A stretch of 64,000 nucleotides of DNA, taken from contig CAVPGJ010000001.1 of NCBI GenBank assembly GCA_963704005.1, positions 620,001 to 684,000 on the forward strand, written 5' to 3'. Of the stretch, positions 42,236 to 51,296 are shown one piece after another. The notes under the pieces are model-generated. The model worked only from the letters and a program-made list of their open reading frames with translations, was not told where the DNA came from and made no database searches. This stretch comes from AC-32 sp963704005. Lineage in GTDB: Bacteria; Actinomycetota; Thermoleophilia; Gaiellales; Gaiellaceae. The position numbers and the translations under genes were made by a program. Positions within the stretch are counted from its first letter, which is position 1. Each line of letters starts with the position of its first letter.

Positions 42236-43210
42236 GTGCACAGCGCCCCCGCCGTCGAGACCGCCGGGCTGCGTAAGAGCTACGGCGACGTTCACGCGCT
42301 TCGTGGCGTCGATCTTCACGTCGCGACCGGCAGCGTCTTCGGGCTGCTCGGCCCGAACGGTGCCGGCAAGACGACGGCCGTCCGCATCCTGACGACCCTG
42401 CTGCAGCCGGACGAGGGCTCCGCGCGAGTCGCGGGCTTCGACGTGGTCCGCGATGCGGCGAAGGTGCGCGAGCGGATCGGGCTCGCCGGTCAGTACGCCG
42501 CCGTTGACGAGAACCTGACCGGCTTCGAGAACCTCGAGATGGTCGGCCGGCTCTATCACCTCGATCGGGGTCGCCCGCGTGCGCGTGCGCGGGAGCTCCT
42601 GTCGTCCTTCGATCTCTCCGACGCCGCCGACCGTCTCGTCCGCACCTACTCGGGTGGGATGCGCCGCCGCCTCGACCTTGCCGCGGCGCTGGTCGCCAGG
42701 CCGCCGGTTCTGTTCCTCGACGAGCCGACTACCGGACTGGACATCCGCAGCCGGATCGAGCTCTGGAACGCCATCGAGGCGCTCGTCTCGGAGGGCACGA
42801 CCGTGCTGCTCACCACGCAGGTACTCGACGAGGCCGACCGCCTCGCCGATCGCATCGCAGTGATCGACCAGGGCCTGGTGATCGCGGAAGGGACACCCGG
42901 CGAGCTCAAGAGGCGGGTTGGCGGCGAGCGGCTCGACATCCATCTCTGCGACGAGCAGCGCGGGGAAGAGGCCGTCGCCGCTCTTGCCTCGATTGCCAGC
43001 GATCGCCCGTTTCTCGAGGATGGATCCGTCCGCGTTCCGGTGGCTGAGCGCCGGGGGACGATTGCCGATGCCGTCCGGCGGCTCGACGACGCCGGCATCG
43101 CGATCGACGACGTCTCCGTCAGCTCGCCGACGCTGGACGACGTCTTCCTGAAGCTGACCGGGCACGCGGCCGAGCACGAGGGCGAAGAAGCGGAGGCTCA
43201 GGCTCGGTGA
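42236..43210 (+). CDS. ABC transporter ATPase, DrrA-type (drug/antibiotic export)
   Basis: 324 residues from GTG 42236, with TAGCGT seven bases upstream. Walker A GPNGAGKTT, signature YSGGMRRRLDLAAAL, Walker B VLFLDEPTTGLD, then a C-terminal regulatory extension (SVSSPTLDDVFLKLTGH) typical of DrrA-like proteins that export drugs or polyketides. It overlaps the permease gene by GTGA. Confidence 0.92.
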   Translation: MHSAPAVETAGLRKSYGDVHALRGVDLHVATGSVFGLLGPNGAGKTTAVRILTTLLQPDEGSARVAGFDVVRDAAKVRERIGLAGQYAAVDENLTGFENLEMVGRLYHLDRGRPRARARELLSSFDLSDAADRLVRTYSGGMRRRLDLAAALVARPPVLFLDEPTTGLDIRSRIELWNAIEALVSEGTTVLLTTQVLDEADRLADRIAVIDQGLVIAEGTPGELKRRVGGERLDIHLCDEQRGEEAVAALASIASDRPFLEDGSVRVPVAERRGTIADAVRRLDDAGIAIDDVSVSSPTLDDVFLKLTGHAAEHEGEEAEAQAR

Positions 43211-43980
43211 ACAGGTTTCGGTACGGCATCTCCGACACGCTGGTGCTCGCGAAACGCAGCTTGCTGCGGATCCCGCGCCAGCCGGACCTGCTGGTCGGCT
43301 TCACCATCCAGCCGATCCTCTTCATCCTGCTCTTCGTCTACGTCTTCGGCGGGGCGATCAACACGCCCGGCTTCGACTACGTCGACTTCCTGATCCCCGG
43401 GATCATCGTCCAGTCGATCGTCTTCGGAGGCTTCGTGACGGCTCTTGGGCTGGCGGACGACCTGAAGAAGGGGCTGATCGACAGGTTCCGCTCGCTGCCG
43501 ATGACGCGCTCGGCGCTGCTGACCGGCCGCACGTTGGGGGACGTCGTCACCAACATCTTCCAGCTGGTCGTGATGTTCAGCGTCGGGTTGCTGATCGGGT
43601 TCAACTTCTCGAGCAGCGTGGGGGAGGTCGTCGCCGGGATCCTGCTGCTCCTGCTCATCGGCTATGCGTTCTCGTGGGTCTTTGCCTTCATCGGTCTCTC
43701 CGCCTCGTCGCCGGAGGCGTCGAACGCGTATGGCTTCACGATTCTGTTCCCGATCACGTTCGTCTCGTCGGCGTTCGTCCCGGTCGAGACGATGCCGAGC
43801 TGGCTCCAGCCGATCGCGGAGCACAACCCGTTCACCTACATGGTGAACGCCGCCCGTGCGCTGTTCCTCGGCATCCCGGCCGAGAACAACGTCTGGCTGG
43901 CGCTGGCCTGGACGCTCGGGATCATCGCGGTCTTCGCGCCGCTGTCTGCGTGGCGGTACCGCCGCGTCGTCACCCGATGA
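43207..43980 (+). CDS. ABC-2 type transporter permease, DrrB-type
   Basis: 257 residues with six predicted membrane segments. The ABC-2 signatures are QPILFILLFVYVFGGAI, GFVTALGLADDLKKGLIDRFRSLPMTRSALLTGRTLGD and FVSSAFVPVETMPSWLQPIAEHNPFTYMVNAARAL. With the preceding ATPase it forms a two-component exporter. Substrate unknown; no biosynthetic gene cluster is seen in the window. Confidence 0.92.
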   Translation: MNRFRYGISDTLVLAKRSLLRIPRQPDLLVGFTIQPILFILLFVYVFGGAINTPGFDYVDFLIPGIIVQSIVFGGFVTALGLADDLKKGLIDRFRSLPMTRSALLTGRTLGDVVTNIFQLVVMFSVGLLIGFNFSSSVGEVVAGILLLLLIGYAFSWVFAFIGLSASSPEASNAYGFTILFPITFVSSAFVPVETMPSWLQPIAEHNPFTYMVNAARALFLGIPAENNVWLALAWTLGIIAVFAPLSAWRYRRVVTR

Positions 43981-44017
43981 CGCACGGGCTCACCAAGCGG
44001 CAGCGTGCCTTGCCTCG

Positions 44018-44476
44018 CTAGCTCGGTTTCCCGGCCATTGCCCACACCGCGACCACGTACGCCGCCAAGAGCACGACCGAGAGCACCAGCGTCGCTCGCA
44101 GCAGACCCGTGCCGCCGTCTGAGCGCAGGCGGCGCATGCCGAGGCCGCCGACGATCAGCGACACGAGGAGGATCAGGCCGCCGGCGTCCGCGATGACGTT
44201 GCCGATGTCGAGCCACGTCGGGCTCGTGACGCCCTTCTTCGTCCAGCCTTCCTTCGAAGCGATCCACTCGGCGCCGGCGCGCATGATCAGCCAGCCGGGA
44301 AGAGCGATGACCAGCAGGGACCAGTAGCCAAGCCGCAGGAAGCGGACCTCGCCGCGTGCGAAGGCGAGCGAGGCCGCGCCTGCGAGCAGGCCGCCGACCA
44401 GGATCATCGCCCCGAGCACATGCACGAAGAGCGGGGAGTTCCAGCTGTCGGGCCGGACGAGGGCGAGGACGCTCAT
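44018..44476 (-). CDS. Four-helix membrane protein, paralogue of its upstream neighbour
   Basis: 152 residues from ATG 44476. Hydrophobic segments lie at about 18-38, 48-66, 92-112 and 126-146. It resembles DUF2269-like integral membrane proteins, and its N-terminus (PLFVHVLGAMILVGGLLAG) is like that of the next gene (LLALHVLSAFAYVAGIVLF), which suggests duplication. It overlaps the upstream gene by ATGA. Function unknown. Confidence 0.72.
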   Translation of the reverse strand: MSVLALVRPDSWNSPLFVHVLGAMILVGGLLAGAASLAFARGEVRFLRLGYWSLLVIALPGWLIMRAGAEWIASKEGWTKKGVTSPTWLDIGNVIADAGGLILLVSLIVGGLGMRRLRSDGGTGLLRATLVLSVVLLAAYVVAVWAMAGKPS

Positions 44477-44952
44477 GCGCCGGGCTTGAAGATCATGTCG
44501 AGGAGGATCAGCAGCACGGCGACCGAGGCGGCCGAGTGGAGCATCACTCCGCGAGATGTTCTGTTGACCGCGAGCAGCTCGGCGCTCGGCCCGTTCTTGC
44601 CCGCGGCCTGGAGCTCCTTCGCCTTCGTCATGCCCTTCATGTACTCGGCGCCGGTGCCCGCACCGACCGCGCCGGCGATCGCCCACAGCACGAACGCCGC
44701 GATGATCCAGCCGTCCCAGATCGCGTAGCTGTCGAGCCGGAACGCGAGCCAGGTGCCGAGCAGGATCGTGCCGCCCGCGCCGATCCCGACGGCCGCGTTG
44801 CCGACCTGGACCATGGGCGCCATCCGGATCGTGCCCTCCGGCGTGTCCGTCTTCCGGACGGCCACGACCAGCACCCAGAAGAGGACGATGCCCGCGACAT
44901 AGGCGAAGGCGCTGAGCACGTGCAGCGCCAGCAGCCAGTCGTCGAAGCTCAC
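44473..44952 (-). CDS. Four-helix membrane protein (DUF2269-like)
   Basis: 159 residues from GTG 44952, with TAGGTT six bases upstream. Membrane segments at about 6-28, 48-70, 80-102 and 132-155. A soluble loop (EYMKGMTKAKELQAAGKNGPSAELLAV) lies between the third and fourth. The conserved N-terminal HVLSAFAYVAG pattern resembles DUF2269 and related predicted membrane proteins. Forms an operon with its paralogue. Confidence 0.75.
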   Translation of the reverse strand: MSFDDWLLALHVLSAFAYVAGIVLFWVLVVAVRKTDTPEGTIRMAPMVQVGNAAVGIGAGGTILLGTWLAFRLDSYAIWDGWIIAAFVLWAIAGAVGAGTGAEYMKGMTKAKELQAAGKNGPSAELLAVNRTSRGVMLHSAASVAVLLILLDMIFKPGA

Positions 44953-44961
44953 GCGCGCAAC

Positions 44962-45351
44962 CTAATGGGCGGGCCGGCTGCGTTTAGCCGAGGCCGGCCC
45001 ATAGCCCTGTGCCGCGGCGTACTCGTCCGCCAAGAAACGCGGAACGCACCGCGCCCATGCGTCCTTGACGAGGTCGCGCATCTCGTCTGCGTCGATGGCG
45101 GCCAGCCGCACCTGGATCCAGTCGAACCGCATGTCGGTTGCGCCCGGGAGCGCGAACTTCTCCGGCTCGCCGGCAACGGCGGCCTCACGGAACTCCTTCG
45201 GGAAGCCGCAGCCCATCGTCGGGCCGCCCGGCGCGAGCGAGAGGTAGACGATCTCGCCGATGCGGAACTTCAGCTTTCCGCGGACGGTCGCCTCGTAGCT
45301 CCGCGGGAGCGTCGCCGCGAGCGCGCGCACCTCGTCAACCGTGACCGCCAT
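44962..45351 (-). CDS. MmcQ/YjbR-like protein, second copy
   Basis: 129 residues from ATG 45351 (MAVTVDEVRALAATLPRSYEATVRGKLKFRIGEIVYLSLAPGG); an in-frame GTG at 45378 would add nine residues. It carries the same motifs as the paralogue at 39593-39940, plus an 18-residue C-terminal extension (GYGPASAKRSRPAH) that is basic. Role unknown. Confidence 0.8.
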   Translation of the reverse strand: MAVTVDEVRALAATLPRSYEATVRGKLKFRIGEIVYLSLAPGGPTMGCGFPKEFREAAVAGEPEKFALPGATDMRFDWIQVRLAAIDADEMRDLVKDAWARCVPRFLADEYAAAQGYGPASAKRSRPAH

Positions 45352-45386
45352 GTCCCCGAGGATTCGCGCGAGCTGCACGCCGGCGA

Positions 45387-45602
45387 CTAGGGCAGGCGCT
45401 CCTCACGGTATCGCTCCTTGTCCTCCTCGCGCCACTTCTCCTCGTAGGCCTCCGCCGCAGCGAACTCCCGCTCCGTTTCCGCTTTCGCTTGCGCGTCCTC
45501 GCCCGCGGGATGCTCGCCGGCGGCCGTGCGGCGACGGGATGCCACGAAGCCGGCGACGACCAGGGGCACGACGACCACGGCGAAGATGATCCACGGGATC
45601 AC
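45387..45602 (-). CDS. Small single-span membrane protein
   Basis: 71 residues from GTG 45602. One membrane segment at the N-terminus (IPWIIFAVVVVPLVVAGFVA) and a highly charged, probably coiled-coil tail (AKAETEREFAAAEAYEEKWREEDKERYREERL). It shares a base with the stop of gadB, so it is translated as the second gene of that operon. Not recognised. Confidence 0.65.
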   Translation of the reverse strand: MIPWIIFAVVVVPLVVAGFVASRRRTAAGEHPAGEDAQAKAETEREFAAAEAYEEKWREEDKERYREERLP

Positions 45603-46993
45603 TAGTGGCGGAACCCTGCTGCCGACGAGGCGTCGTGGACGGGGACGGGCTGTTGCTGGAGGCGCGGCAGTTGCCGATTCAGGTCGGCTAGCAGCAGGTC
45701 GGCCATGTCGTGCGTGAAGCCGCGCCGGACGACGACCCTGAGCGCCGCGAGGTCTTCCCGGTTCTTCGGGAAGGTGTACGCCGGGACCTGCCAGCCACGC
45801 TCGCGTAGCGCGTTCGAGACGTCGAACACCGTGAAGTTCTCGACGTCGTCCTTCACCTTGAAGGCGAACACCGGAAGCTCGTCGCCGCGCGTGATCAGCT
45901 CGAAGGGGCCGATCTCCTCGATCTCACCTGCGAGCCGCGTCGCGACGTCCCGTGCGTAGCCCTGGACGTTGCGGTACCCCTCGAACCCCAGCCGCAGGAA
46001 GTTGTAGTACTGCGCGACCACCTGGGCGCCCGGCCGCGAGAAGTTGAGCGCGAACGTCGGCATGTTGTCGCCGAGGTAGTTGACCCAGAAGATCAGGTCC
46101 TCGGGAAGCGCAGCGCTGTCGCGCCAGACGACCCAGCCGACGCCGGGGTACACGAGCCCGTACTTGTGGCCGGAGGCGTTGATCGAGGCGACGCGCGGCA
46201 GCTGGAAGTCCCAGACCAGGTCCGGGTCGACGAACGGCGCGACGAACGCGCCGGACGCCCCGTCCACGTGGACCGGGATGTCGAGCCCCGTCTCGGCCTC
46301 GAAGGCATCGAGCGCCTCGCAGATCTCCTCCACCGGCTCGTAGGAGCCGTCGAAGGTCGAGCCGAGGATCGCGATGACGCCGATCGTGTTCTCGTCGCAC
46401 AGCTTCACGGCCTCCTCCGCCGACATGTGGAACCGGTCGCCCTCCATCGGCACGAGCCGCATCTCGACGTCCCAGTAGTTGGCGAGCTTCTCCCAGCACA
46501 CCTGGACGTTGATGCCCATCACGAGGTTCGGCCGGTCGGTCGGCTTCCCCTCGGCTCGACGGCGCTGCATCCAGCGGCGCTTCAGCGCCAGTCCGCCGAG
46601 CATCGCGGCCTCGCTCGAGCCGGTGGTCGAGCACCCGGTCGCCTCGTCGGCCTCCGGGGCGTGCCAGAGCCTGCTGAGCATCTTCACGCAGCGCGCCTCG
46701 ATCTCCGCGGTCTGCGGGTACTCGTCCTTGTCGATCATGTTCTTGTCGAAGCACTCCGCCATCAGCTTCTCCGCCTGCGGCTCCATCCAGGTCGTCACGA
46801 ACGTCGCGACGTTGAGCCGCGCGTTCCCGTCGAGCATCAGCTCGTCGTGGATGATCTGGTACGCGACGTCCGGCGCCAGCTCACCGTCCGGAATCGCGTG
46901 CCGGGGGATCGTCGTCCCCTCGAGCCCGAAAAGCGGTTGCACCGCGAGCTCCTCTTTATGCCTGTGGTTCGTCTGCGGGTGCGTGAGGCTCAT
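45602..46993 (-). CDS. gadB: Glutamate decarboxylase
   Basis: 463 residues, PLP-dependent. It converts glutamate to GABA, consuming a proton (acid resistance, GABA shunt). Lys277 in INASGHKYGLVYPGVGW carries the cofactor, and HVDGASGAF has the aspartate that contacts the pyridine nitrogen. The N-terminus (TIPRHAIPDGELAPDVAYQIIHDELMLDGNARLNVATF) is the conserved Gad substrate region. The ribosome site AAAGGATC precedes ATG. No gadC antiporter is adjacent, so a metabolic role through succinate-semialdehyde dehydrogenase is as likely as acid resistance. Confidence 0.95.
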   Translation of the reverse strand: MSLTHPQTNHRHKEELAVQPLFGLEGTTIPRHAIPDGELAPDVAYQIIHDELMLDGNARLNVATFVTTWMEPQAEKLMAECFDKNMIDKDEYPQTAEIEARCVKMLSRLWHAPEADEATGCSTTGSSEAAMLGGLALKRRWMQRRRAEGKPTDRPNLVMGINVQVCWEKLANYWDVEMRLVPMEGDRFHMSAEEAVKLCDENTIGVIAILGSTFDGSYEPVEEICEALDAFEAETGLDIPVHVDGASGAFVAPFVDPDLVWDFQLPRVASINASGHKYGLVYPGVGWVVWRDSAALPEDLIFWVNYLGDNMPTFALNFSRPGAQVVAQYYNFLRLGFEGYRNVQGYARDVATRLAGEIEEIGPFELITRGDELPVFAFKVKDDVENFTVFDVSNALRERGWQVPAYTFPKNREDLAALRVVVRRGFTHDMADLLLADLNRQLPRLQQQPVPVHDASSAAGFRH

Positions 46994-47104
46994 CGTCGGT
47001 GATCCTTTCGTCGGCGTCCGCGCCAGCGTCACCGAACGCGCGCCGCGCGTCCTCATCCGAATCGAACGATCTCCGGAGCGAGAACAAGCGGTTGAATTGG
47101 CGAC

Positions 47105-47767
47105 ATGAGTCGCGAGCGTTGGATGGCGGCCTGCTTTGCCCTTGGGTCGACGTGCTTCCTCATCGGGCCCTTCCCGGGCTACGTGCAGCTCGTCGGAGAG
47201 TCGGCCGACGCCATCACCTTCTTCGTCGGCTCGATCCTGTTCACCGCGGGTGGAGGGCTCCAGAGCTGGCTGGCCTGGACCGGGCGGCACGGGCGCGGCT
47301 GGGGCGCGGCATGGTGGGCCGCCATCATCCAGTCCGCGGGCACGCTGTTCTTCAACGTCACGACGTACAACGCGATGCACACCGCCTTGACCAACCCGGA
47401 CTACAACAAGCTCGTCTGGCGGCCGGATTGGCGCGGGTCGATCTGCTTCCTCGTCTCGGGCGCGATCGCCTACCGCGCCTCGGCGCGGCGTGGCTGGTTG
47501 CCGGTGCGCGGGGGCGCGGGCTGGTGGCAGCCGGCGGTCAACCTGCTCGGCTGCGTCTTCTTCGGAATCTCGGCGGTCGCGGGCTACCTGGTTCCGTCCA
47601 CGGGGTCGCTGCTCGACCAGGCCGCGGCGAACTGGAACACAGCGCTCGGCGCGGCGTGCTTCCTGGCCTGCGCGCTCGACACCCTGCACACCGACAGGGC
47701 CTCGAAGATGCCACTTGGTTGGCGAGTTCGCGAGCTCGAGCACAAGCTCGAATCTGAGGTACGGTGA
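47105..47767 (+). CDS. Multi-pass membrane protein of unknown function
   Basis: 220 residues with about five hydrophobic segments (about 9-29, 36-52, 70-88, 110-125 and 148-165). Tyr, Trp and Gly are frequent in the loops (GPFPGYVQLVGESADAITFFVGSILFTAGG). There are similarities to YrhK-like membrane proteins but I cannot assign it. A short charged tail (MPLGWRVRELEHKLESEVR) follows. The next gene starts four bases after its stop. Confidence 0.65.
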   Translation: MSRERWMAACFALGSTCFLIGPFPGYVQLVGESADAITFFVGSILFTAGGGLQSWLAWTGRHGRGWGAAWWAAIIQSAGTLFFNVTTYNAMHTALTNPDYNKLVWRPDWRGSICFLVSGAIAYRASARRGWLPVRGGAGWWQPAVNLLGCVFFGISAVAGYLVPSTGSLLDQAAANWNTALGAACFLACALDTLHTDRASKMPLGWRVRELEHKLESEVR

Positions 47768-47771
47768 CCCG

Positions 47772-48095
47772 ATGGCCGAGCTGGTCGACACACGCGACCT
47801 CACCGATCCCTCACAGCACGGCTGGGCCTTTGACTACCGGATCCGGCGCGAGGACGGGGAGGAGGTCCACGCCGAGGTTCGCTGCTGGGGACAGGCGCAG
47901 GCCGCCGCCGAGCGGGCCGCCAACGCCGAGGCTCTCGCGGCGATCGCCGACCGCGGCATCTCGGCCGCGCTCGAGTATGCGGAGTTCGTGGAGTCCCCGG
48001 CCGCGCGTGGGGGAGTGCTGATCTCGATCTGGTTCGACCTGGCTGACGAAGGCAACCTGCGTCGTCGCGTCAGCTACGAGCGTGCGCCCGGCTAG
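47772..48095 (+). CDS. Small soluble protein of unknown function
   Basis: 107 residues. TACGGT ends six bases before ATG although the previous gene stops only four bases upstream, so it probably has its own promoter. The sequence (HGWAFDYRIRREDGEEVHAEVRCWGQAQAAAERAANAEALAAIADRGISAALEYAEFV) suggests a strand-rich N-terminus and a helix; no motif is recognised. It overlaps the convergent BI-1 gene end by four bases. Confidence 0.65.
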   Translation: MAELVDTRDLTDPSQHGWAFDYRIRREDGEEVHAEVRCWGQAQAAAERAANAEALAAIADRGISAALEYAEFVESPAARGGVLISIWFDLADEGNLRRRVSYERAPG

Positions 48096-48742
48096 CGCCG
48101 GTTGAAGAGCGAGAGCAAGAGCAGGAAGACGTTCAGCACGTCGAGGAAGATCGACGCCGCGAGCAGCGGTGCCGCCCGAATGTCCTTGGTCGTTCTCAGT
48201 CGCTGGAAGTCGTACATCGTGAACCCGGCGAAGATCACCAGGCCGGCGATCGCGTAGATCAGGGCGCTGTTCGGGATGCGCACGAAGATCGCGACGATTC
48301 CGAAGACGATCAGCGCGAGGAGCGCCCAGAAGCACACGCGCGCGAGGCCCGAGAGGTCGCGGCGCGTGGCGTAGCCGACGGCGCCGAAGCCGGCGATGAA
48401 CAGCGCGGTCGCACCTCCGGCCTGCCACACCGATTGCGGGTTCGTCGAGGCGTAGTAGGCGATCGTCGGCGCCGTTGCGAGCCCGACGAGTGCGCCGAAG
48501 CCGAAGAGGAAGCCGATCGCGAGCTGCTCGGAGCGCGAGGCGACGACGTTGAGGCCGAGCAGGAGGCCGAAGCTCCCGAGGTACAGGACGAGGCCCCAGC
48601 CGTAGGACAGGTCGCGCCCGAGGTAGGCGCCGAGCGCGAAGAAGCCCGTCGTGACCGCCACGAGCCCCATCGTCTGGCCGAAGAGCGCGCGAACCTGGTC
48701 GCGCGAGACAGCAGGCTGGAGTGTGGTGTCGACAGAGCTCAC
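48092..48742 (-). CDS. Bax inhibitor-1/YccA family membrane protein
   Basis: 216 residues from GTG 48742, with TAGGCT seven bases upstream. Seven hydrophobic segments and the BI-1 pattern: FGQTMGLVAVTTGFFALGAYLGRDL, YATRRDLSGLARVCFWALLALIVF, and near the end FAGFTMYDFQRLRTTKDIRAAPLLAASIFLDVLNVFLLLLSLFNRR, which is diagnostic. Family members conduct calcium or modulate membrane proteases; the role in this organism is unknown. Confidence 0.92.
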   Translation of the reverse strand: MSSVDTTLQPAVSRDQVRALFGQTMGLVAVTTGFFALGAYLGRDLSYGWGLVLYLGSFGLLLGLNVVASRSEQLAIGFLFGFGALVGLATAPTIAYYASTNPQSVWQAGGATALFIAGFGAVGYATRRDLSGLARVCFWALLALIVFGIVAIFVRIPNSALIYAIAGLVIFAGFTMYDFQRLRTTKDIRAAPLLAASIFLDVLNVFLLLLSLFNRR

Positions 48743-48783
48743 GGATCCGAGCCTACTCTCTGAGGTGCCACGTGTTCCTGTCG

Positions 48784-49410
48784 CTACCCCTGCGGCGAAG
48801 GATCCGGCGCTGGAGGTGCACCGTCCCGAGGCGCGTCTTCGTGCGCTAGCCAGATGCGTCTCGGGGCCAGGCCTGTGAGCATCGCCGCGGCGTCGTTTCC
48901 GGGAGCGTCGAACTCGCTCCAGGTGTATGCGACGTCGCCCGCCACGACGACGAGGCCATCGTCGGTCTCCACCAGTACCGACTGATGCCCAGGCGTGTGG
49001 CCCGGCGTGGGGACGACGCGGAGTCCGGGCAGAACCTCCTGTTCGCCCTCTAGCTCCACGTACGTCGCGCCCGCGAAGTCGACCCACTCCGGAATCGTGT
49101 AGTCCTCTGCGCGAGCCGCCTCGCGCTCGAGCTGCTGCACGTAGATCGGCGTCCCGGCGAAGAGGCGATTCCCACCGCAGTGGTCGAAGTGCAGGTGGGT
49201 GTTGATCACGCAGACGACGTCACGCGGGACTGCCTCCGGGTCGAAGCGTGGTGACCACTCCTGGTCGAGGGCGGGAGTCGAGTCGATCAACCCGGTGTCG
49301 ACCAGCACGCGGCCTTGCGGATGCTCGACCACGTGCAGGAAGCCGGGCCAGCGCTCGCCGTCGACAAGGACGTCGCCGTAGCGGATCGCTCGCACGTCGG
49401 CGAGTCGCAT
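48784..49410 (-). CDS. Metallo-beta-lactamase-fold hydrolase (lactonase-like)
   Basis: 208 residues. The zinc site is THLHFDHCGGN, with a later GHTPGHQSVLVE histidine and AGDVAYTWSEFD aspartate. The arrangement with PGFLHVVEHPQGRVLVDTGLID near the N-terminus is that of the AHL-lactonase/glyoxalase II-like subgroup, so lactone or ester hydrolysis is possible, without proof. The first 44 residues are duplicated as fragments at 40.2-40.4 kb and 31.9 kb. Confidence 0.88.
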   Translation of the reverse strand: MRLADVRAIRYGDVLVDGERWPGFLHVVEHPQGRVLVDTGLIDSTPALDQEWSPRFDPEAVPRDVVCVINTHLHFDHCGGNRLFAGTPIYVQQLEREAARAEDYTIPEWVDFAGATYVELEGEQEVLPGLRVVPTPGHTPGHQSVLVETDDGLVVVAGDVAYTWSEFDAPGNDAAAMLTGLAPRRIWLAHEDAPRDGAPPAPDPSPQG

Positions 49411-49449
49411 CAGTCCACTATGCCGGTTTGGAGGCCACTCGGTTGACGC

Positions 49450-50154
49450 TCAGGACACGAGCGACCGGAAGGCCGGGTCGTCGCGAAGCGGGGCGAGATC
49501 GGCGTCGTTCGCGGCAAGCTCCTTGTACGCGGGCCATGCAGCAAGGGCCTCGGCCAGCGGCTCGAGCGCCTCTTCGCCGCGGCCGAGGAGCGTCTCCACG
49601 CACGCGACGTTGTAGAGGATGAAGGCATTGCCCGGGTGGGCTTCGAGGGCCGAGCGAAGGGCCGCGAGCGCGCCCTCGTAGTCCTTCTCCCGATACCGCG
49701 GGAAGAACCCGGACATCGACTCTACGGGGCCGGGCTTGAACGCTTCCCCCGGCCGGCCGCCGACGACCAGGACGAGCGTTTCGTCCTCCGTCGCCCGCGC
49801 CGATCGCCTCGAGGCGGGGTCGGGCACGAACACGGCGGTGCCGCGAGGCGCGGCGACCTCCTCGCCGTCGACGATGAACGTGCATCCGCCCGCGACGACG
49901 ACGTAGAGCTCCTCATGCCCGCTCCCGCCGGGTGCGAGCTCGTCGTGCTCGCCGATGACGAACGCGCCGCTCGTCGCCTGGTAGAAGGCGTTCACGCCGA
50001 AGGATTCGATGCCGAGGTCGCGGCGGACGTAGACGCGCCCGCGGCGGCCGCCGTCCGGATCGGGCGGACCGCCGAGCCCGAAGCCGTTCGCGGCCGCGGT
50101 GGGCCCGGCCTCCGCGAGCGAGATGACAGAGAACGAAGTGGTAGTCGTTGCCAT
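49450..50154 (-). CDS. Cupin protein with C-terminal TPR-like repeats
   Basis: 234 residues. Residues 55-135 are a cupin (GGSGHEELYVVVAGGCTFIVDGEEVAAPRGTAVFVPDPASRRSARATEDETLVLVVGG). The rest, from YREKDYEGALAALRSALEAHPGNAFILYNVACVETLLGRGEEALEPLAEAL, is two TPR-like helical repeats. A protein-protein scaffold that senses a small molecule is plausible. Upstream is an 80-base gap with a palindrome (50214-50225) that may be an operator. Confidence 0.8.
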   Translation of the reverse strand: MATTTTSFSVISLAEAGPTAAANGFGLGGPPDPDGGRRGRVYVRRDLGIESFGVNAFYQATSGAFVIGEHDELAPGGSGHEELYVVVAGGCTFIVDGEEVAAPRGTAVFVPDPASRRSARATEDETLVLVVGGRPGEAFKPGPVESMSGFFPRYREKDYEGALAALRSALEAHPGNAFILYNVACVETLLGRGEEALEPLAEALAAWPAYKELAANDADLAPLRDDPAFRSLVS

Positions 50155-50213
50155 CGGTCTTGATCTAGTTCGAAGGAAATCTACTTCACATCGAAAGATA
50201 CGTCACGCGCTTA

Positions 50214-50225
50214 CTTGACGTCAAG
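50214..50225. promoter_or_regulatory. Palindrome CTTGACGTCAAG, possible operator
   Basis: A perfect 12-base palindrome in the only AT-richer gap nearby, about 60 bases before the cupin-TPR start. A regulator dimer site is possible; no regulator gene is adjacent. Confidence 0.35.
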
Positions 50226-50237
50226 AGATCAGGCGGA

Positions 50238-51146
50238 TCAGCGGCCGGTGCGAAAGCGCCAGACGTCGGCTCCCGAATAGCTCGTGACCCACATCGACCC
50301 GAAGGCGTGCAGCGCCTGGAAGGCGCCGTCACCGCCACGGAACGAGTCGAGCACGCGGCCGGTCGCCGGGTCGAGCCGATAGATCCGGTCCAGCTCCTTG
50401 TCGGGGACCCACAGCTTGCCGTCCGGGCCGAGGGCGGGCTGTACGAGCGTCCGCCCGACGTGCACGACCTTTGAGACGCGTCCCTTCGCCGGGTCGATGA
50501 GGACGAGCGTGTCGCCGTCGTTCACCACCCAGATTCCGCTTTTCGTGGCGACGAAGTGGGTCGGGGCCTCGACGCCGACGTCGATCCGCCGGAACGAGCC
50601 CGAGCCAGGATCGACCCGCAGCACCTCGGTCGCGCCACGGCCGAGCCCCACCCAGATCGCCCCGGCGTGGTACAGGAGCCCGTTCGGCGCTCCGCCGACG
50701 TCGATCCTGCGAGTGACGCGCGCCGTGTGCGCGTCGACCCGGACGAGCGTGCCGTTCTCGAATCCCGTCGTCCAGATGCCGCCGGCCGCCGCCAGGGTGT
50801 CGAACGGAGCGCCTCCGACCACGACTCGCCGTACCTTGCGGGTCTTCGGATCGACGCGGAGGAGCAGGCCGGTCCGGTAGTTGGCCACCCAGATCGCCCC
50901 TGCCCCGACGGCGACTGCGCAAGCCCCGCGGCCCACGCGGACGCGGGCGGTCACCCGGCTGTTCCGCGGATTTATTCGCGCGAGCGTCCCCGCGCCGTCG
51001 TTCGCAACCCAGACGGCTTTGGCCGTGGCCACCGACTCGCAGGGGTTCGCTCCGGTCTTGATGCGGGCCGTGACGTGGGGTTGCACGGCAACCCCTAGCG
51101 TCGTCAGAAAAGCAACGAGCGCGGGGCCGAGAAGGGGCAGGCGCAT
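50238..51146 (-). CDS. Exported beta-propeller protein (YVTN/virginiamycin B lyase-like repeats)
   Basis: 302 residues. The N-terminus (MRLPLLGPALVAFLTTLGVAVQP) is a signal peptide or anchor. The rest is a series of roughly 42-residue blades with the pattern GAIWVANYRTGLLLRVDPKTRKVRRVVVGG, repeated about six times, as in the Vgb-like and YVTN-repeat families. The Vgb lyase catalytic histidines are not evident, so a binding role is more likely. TAGTAC lies six bases before ATG. Confidence 0.8.
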   Translation of the reverse strand: MRLPLLGPALVAFLTTLGVAVQPHVTARIKTGANPCESVATAKAVWVANDGAGTLARINPRNSRVTARVRVGRGACAVAVGAGAIWVANYRTGLLLRVDPKTRKVRRVVVGGAPFDTLAAAGGIWTTGFENGTLVRVDAHTARVTRRIDVGGAPNGLLYHAGAIWVGLGRGATEVLRVDPGSGSFRRIDVGVEAPTHFVATKSGIWVVNDGDTLVLIDPAKGRVSKVVHVGRTLVQPALGPDGKLWVPDKELDRIYRLDPATGRVLDSFRGGDGAFQALHAFGSMWVTSYSGADVWRFRTGR

Positions 51147-51296
51147 CGAGACGTACTACATCATCAGATGGCAGTCGGTTCCATCGCCGAGGCGTTAGCA
51201 TCGGCGGGTACCGCGGTCTCGACTCGAGCACCGCCGGCGCCGAGGCCGTCCTCGTCCGGCGCACCCCCGCGCCGGACCGGCGAAAGGGGAGCCGCA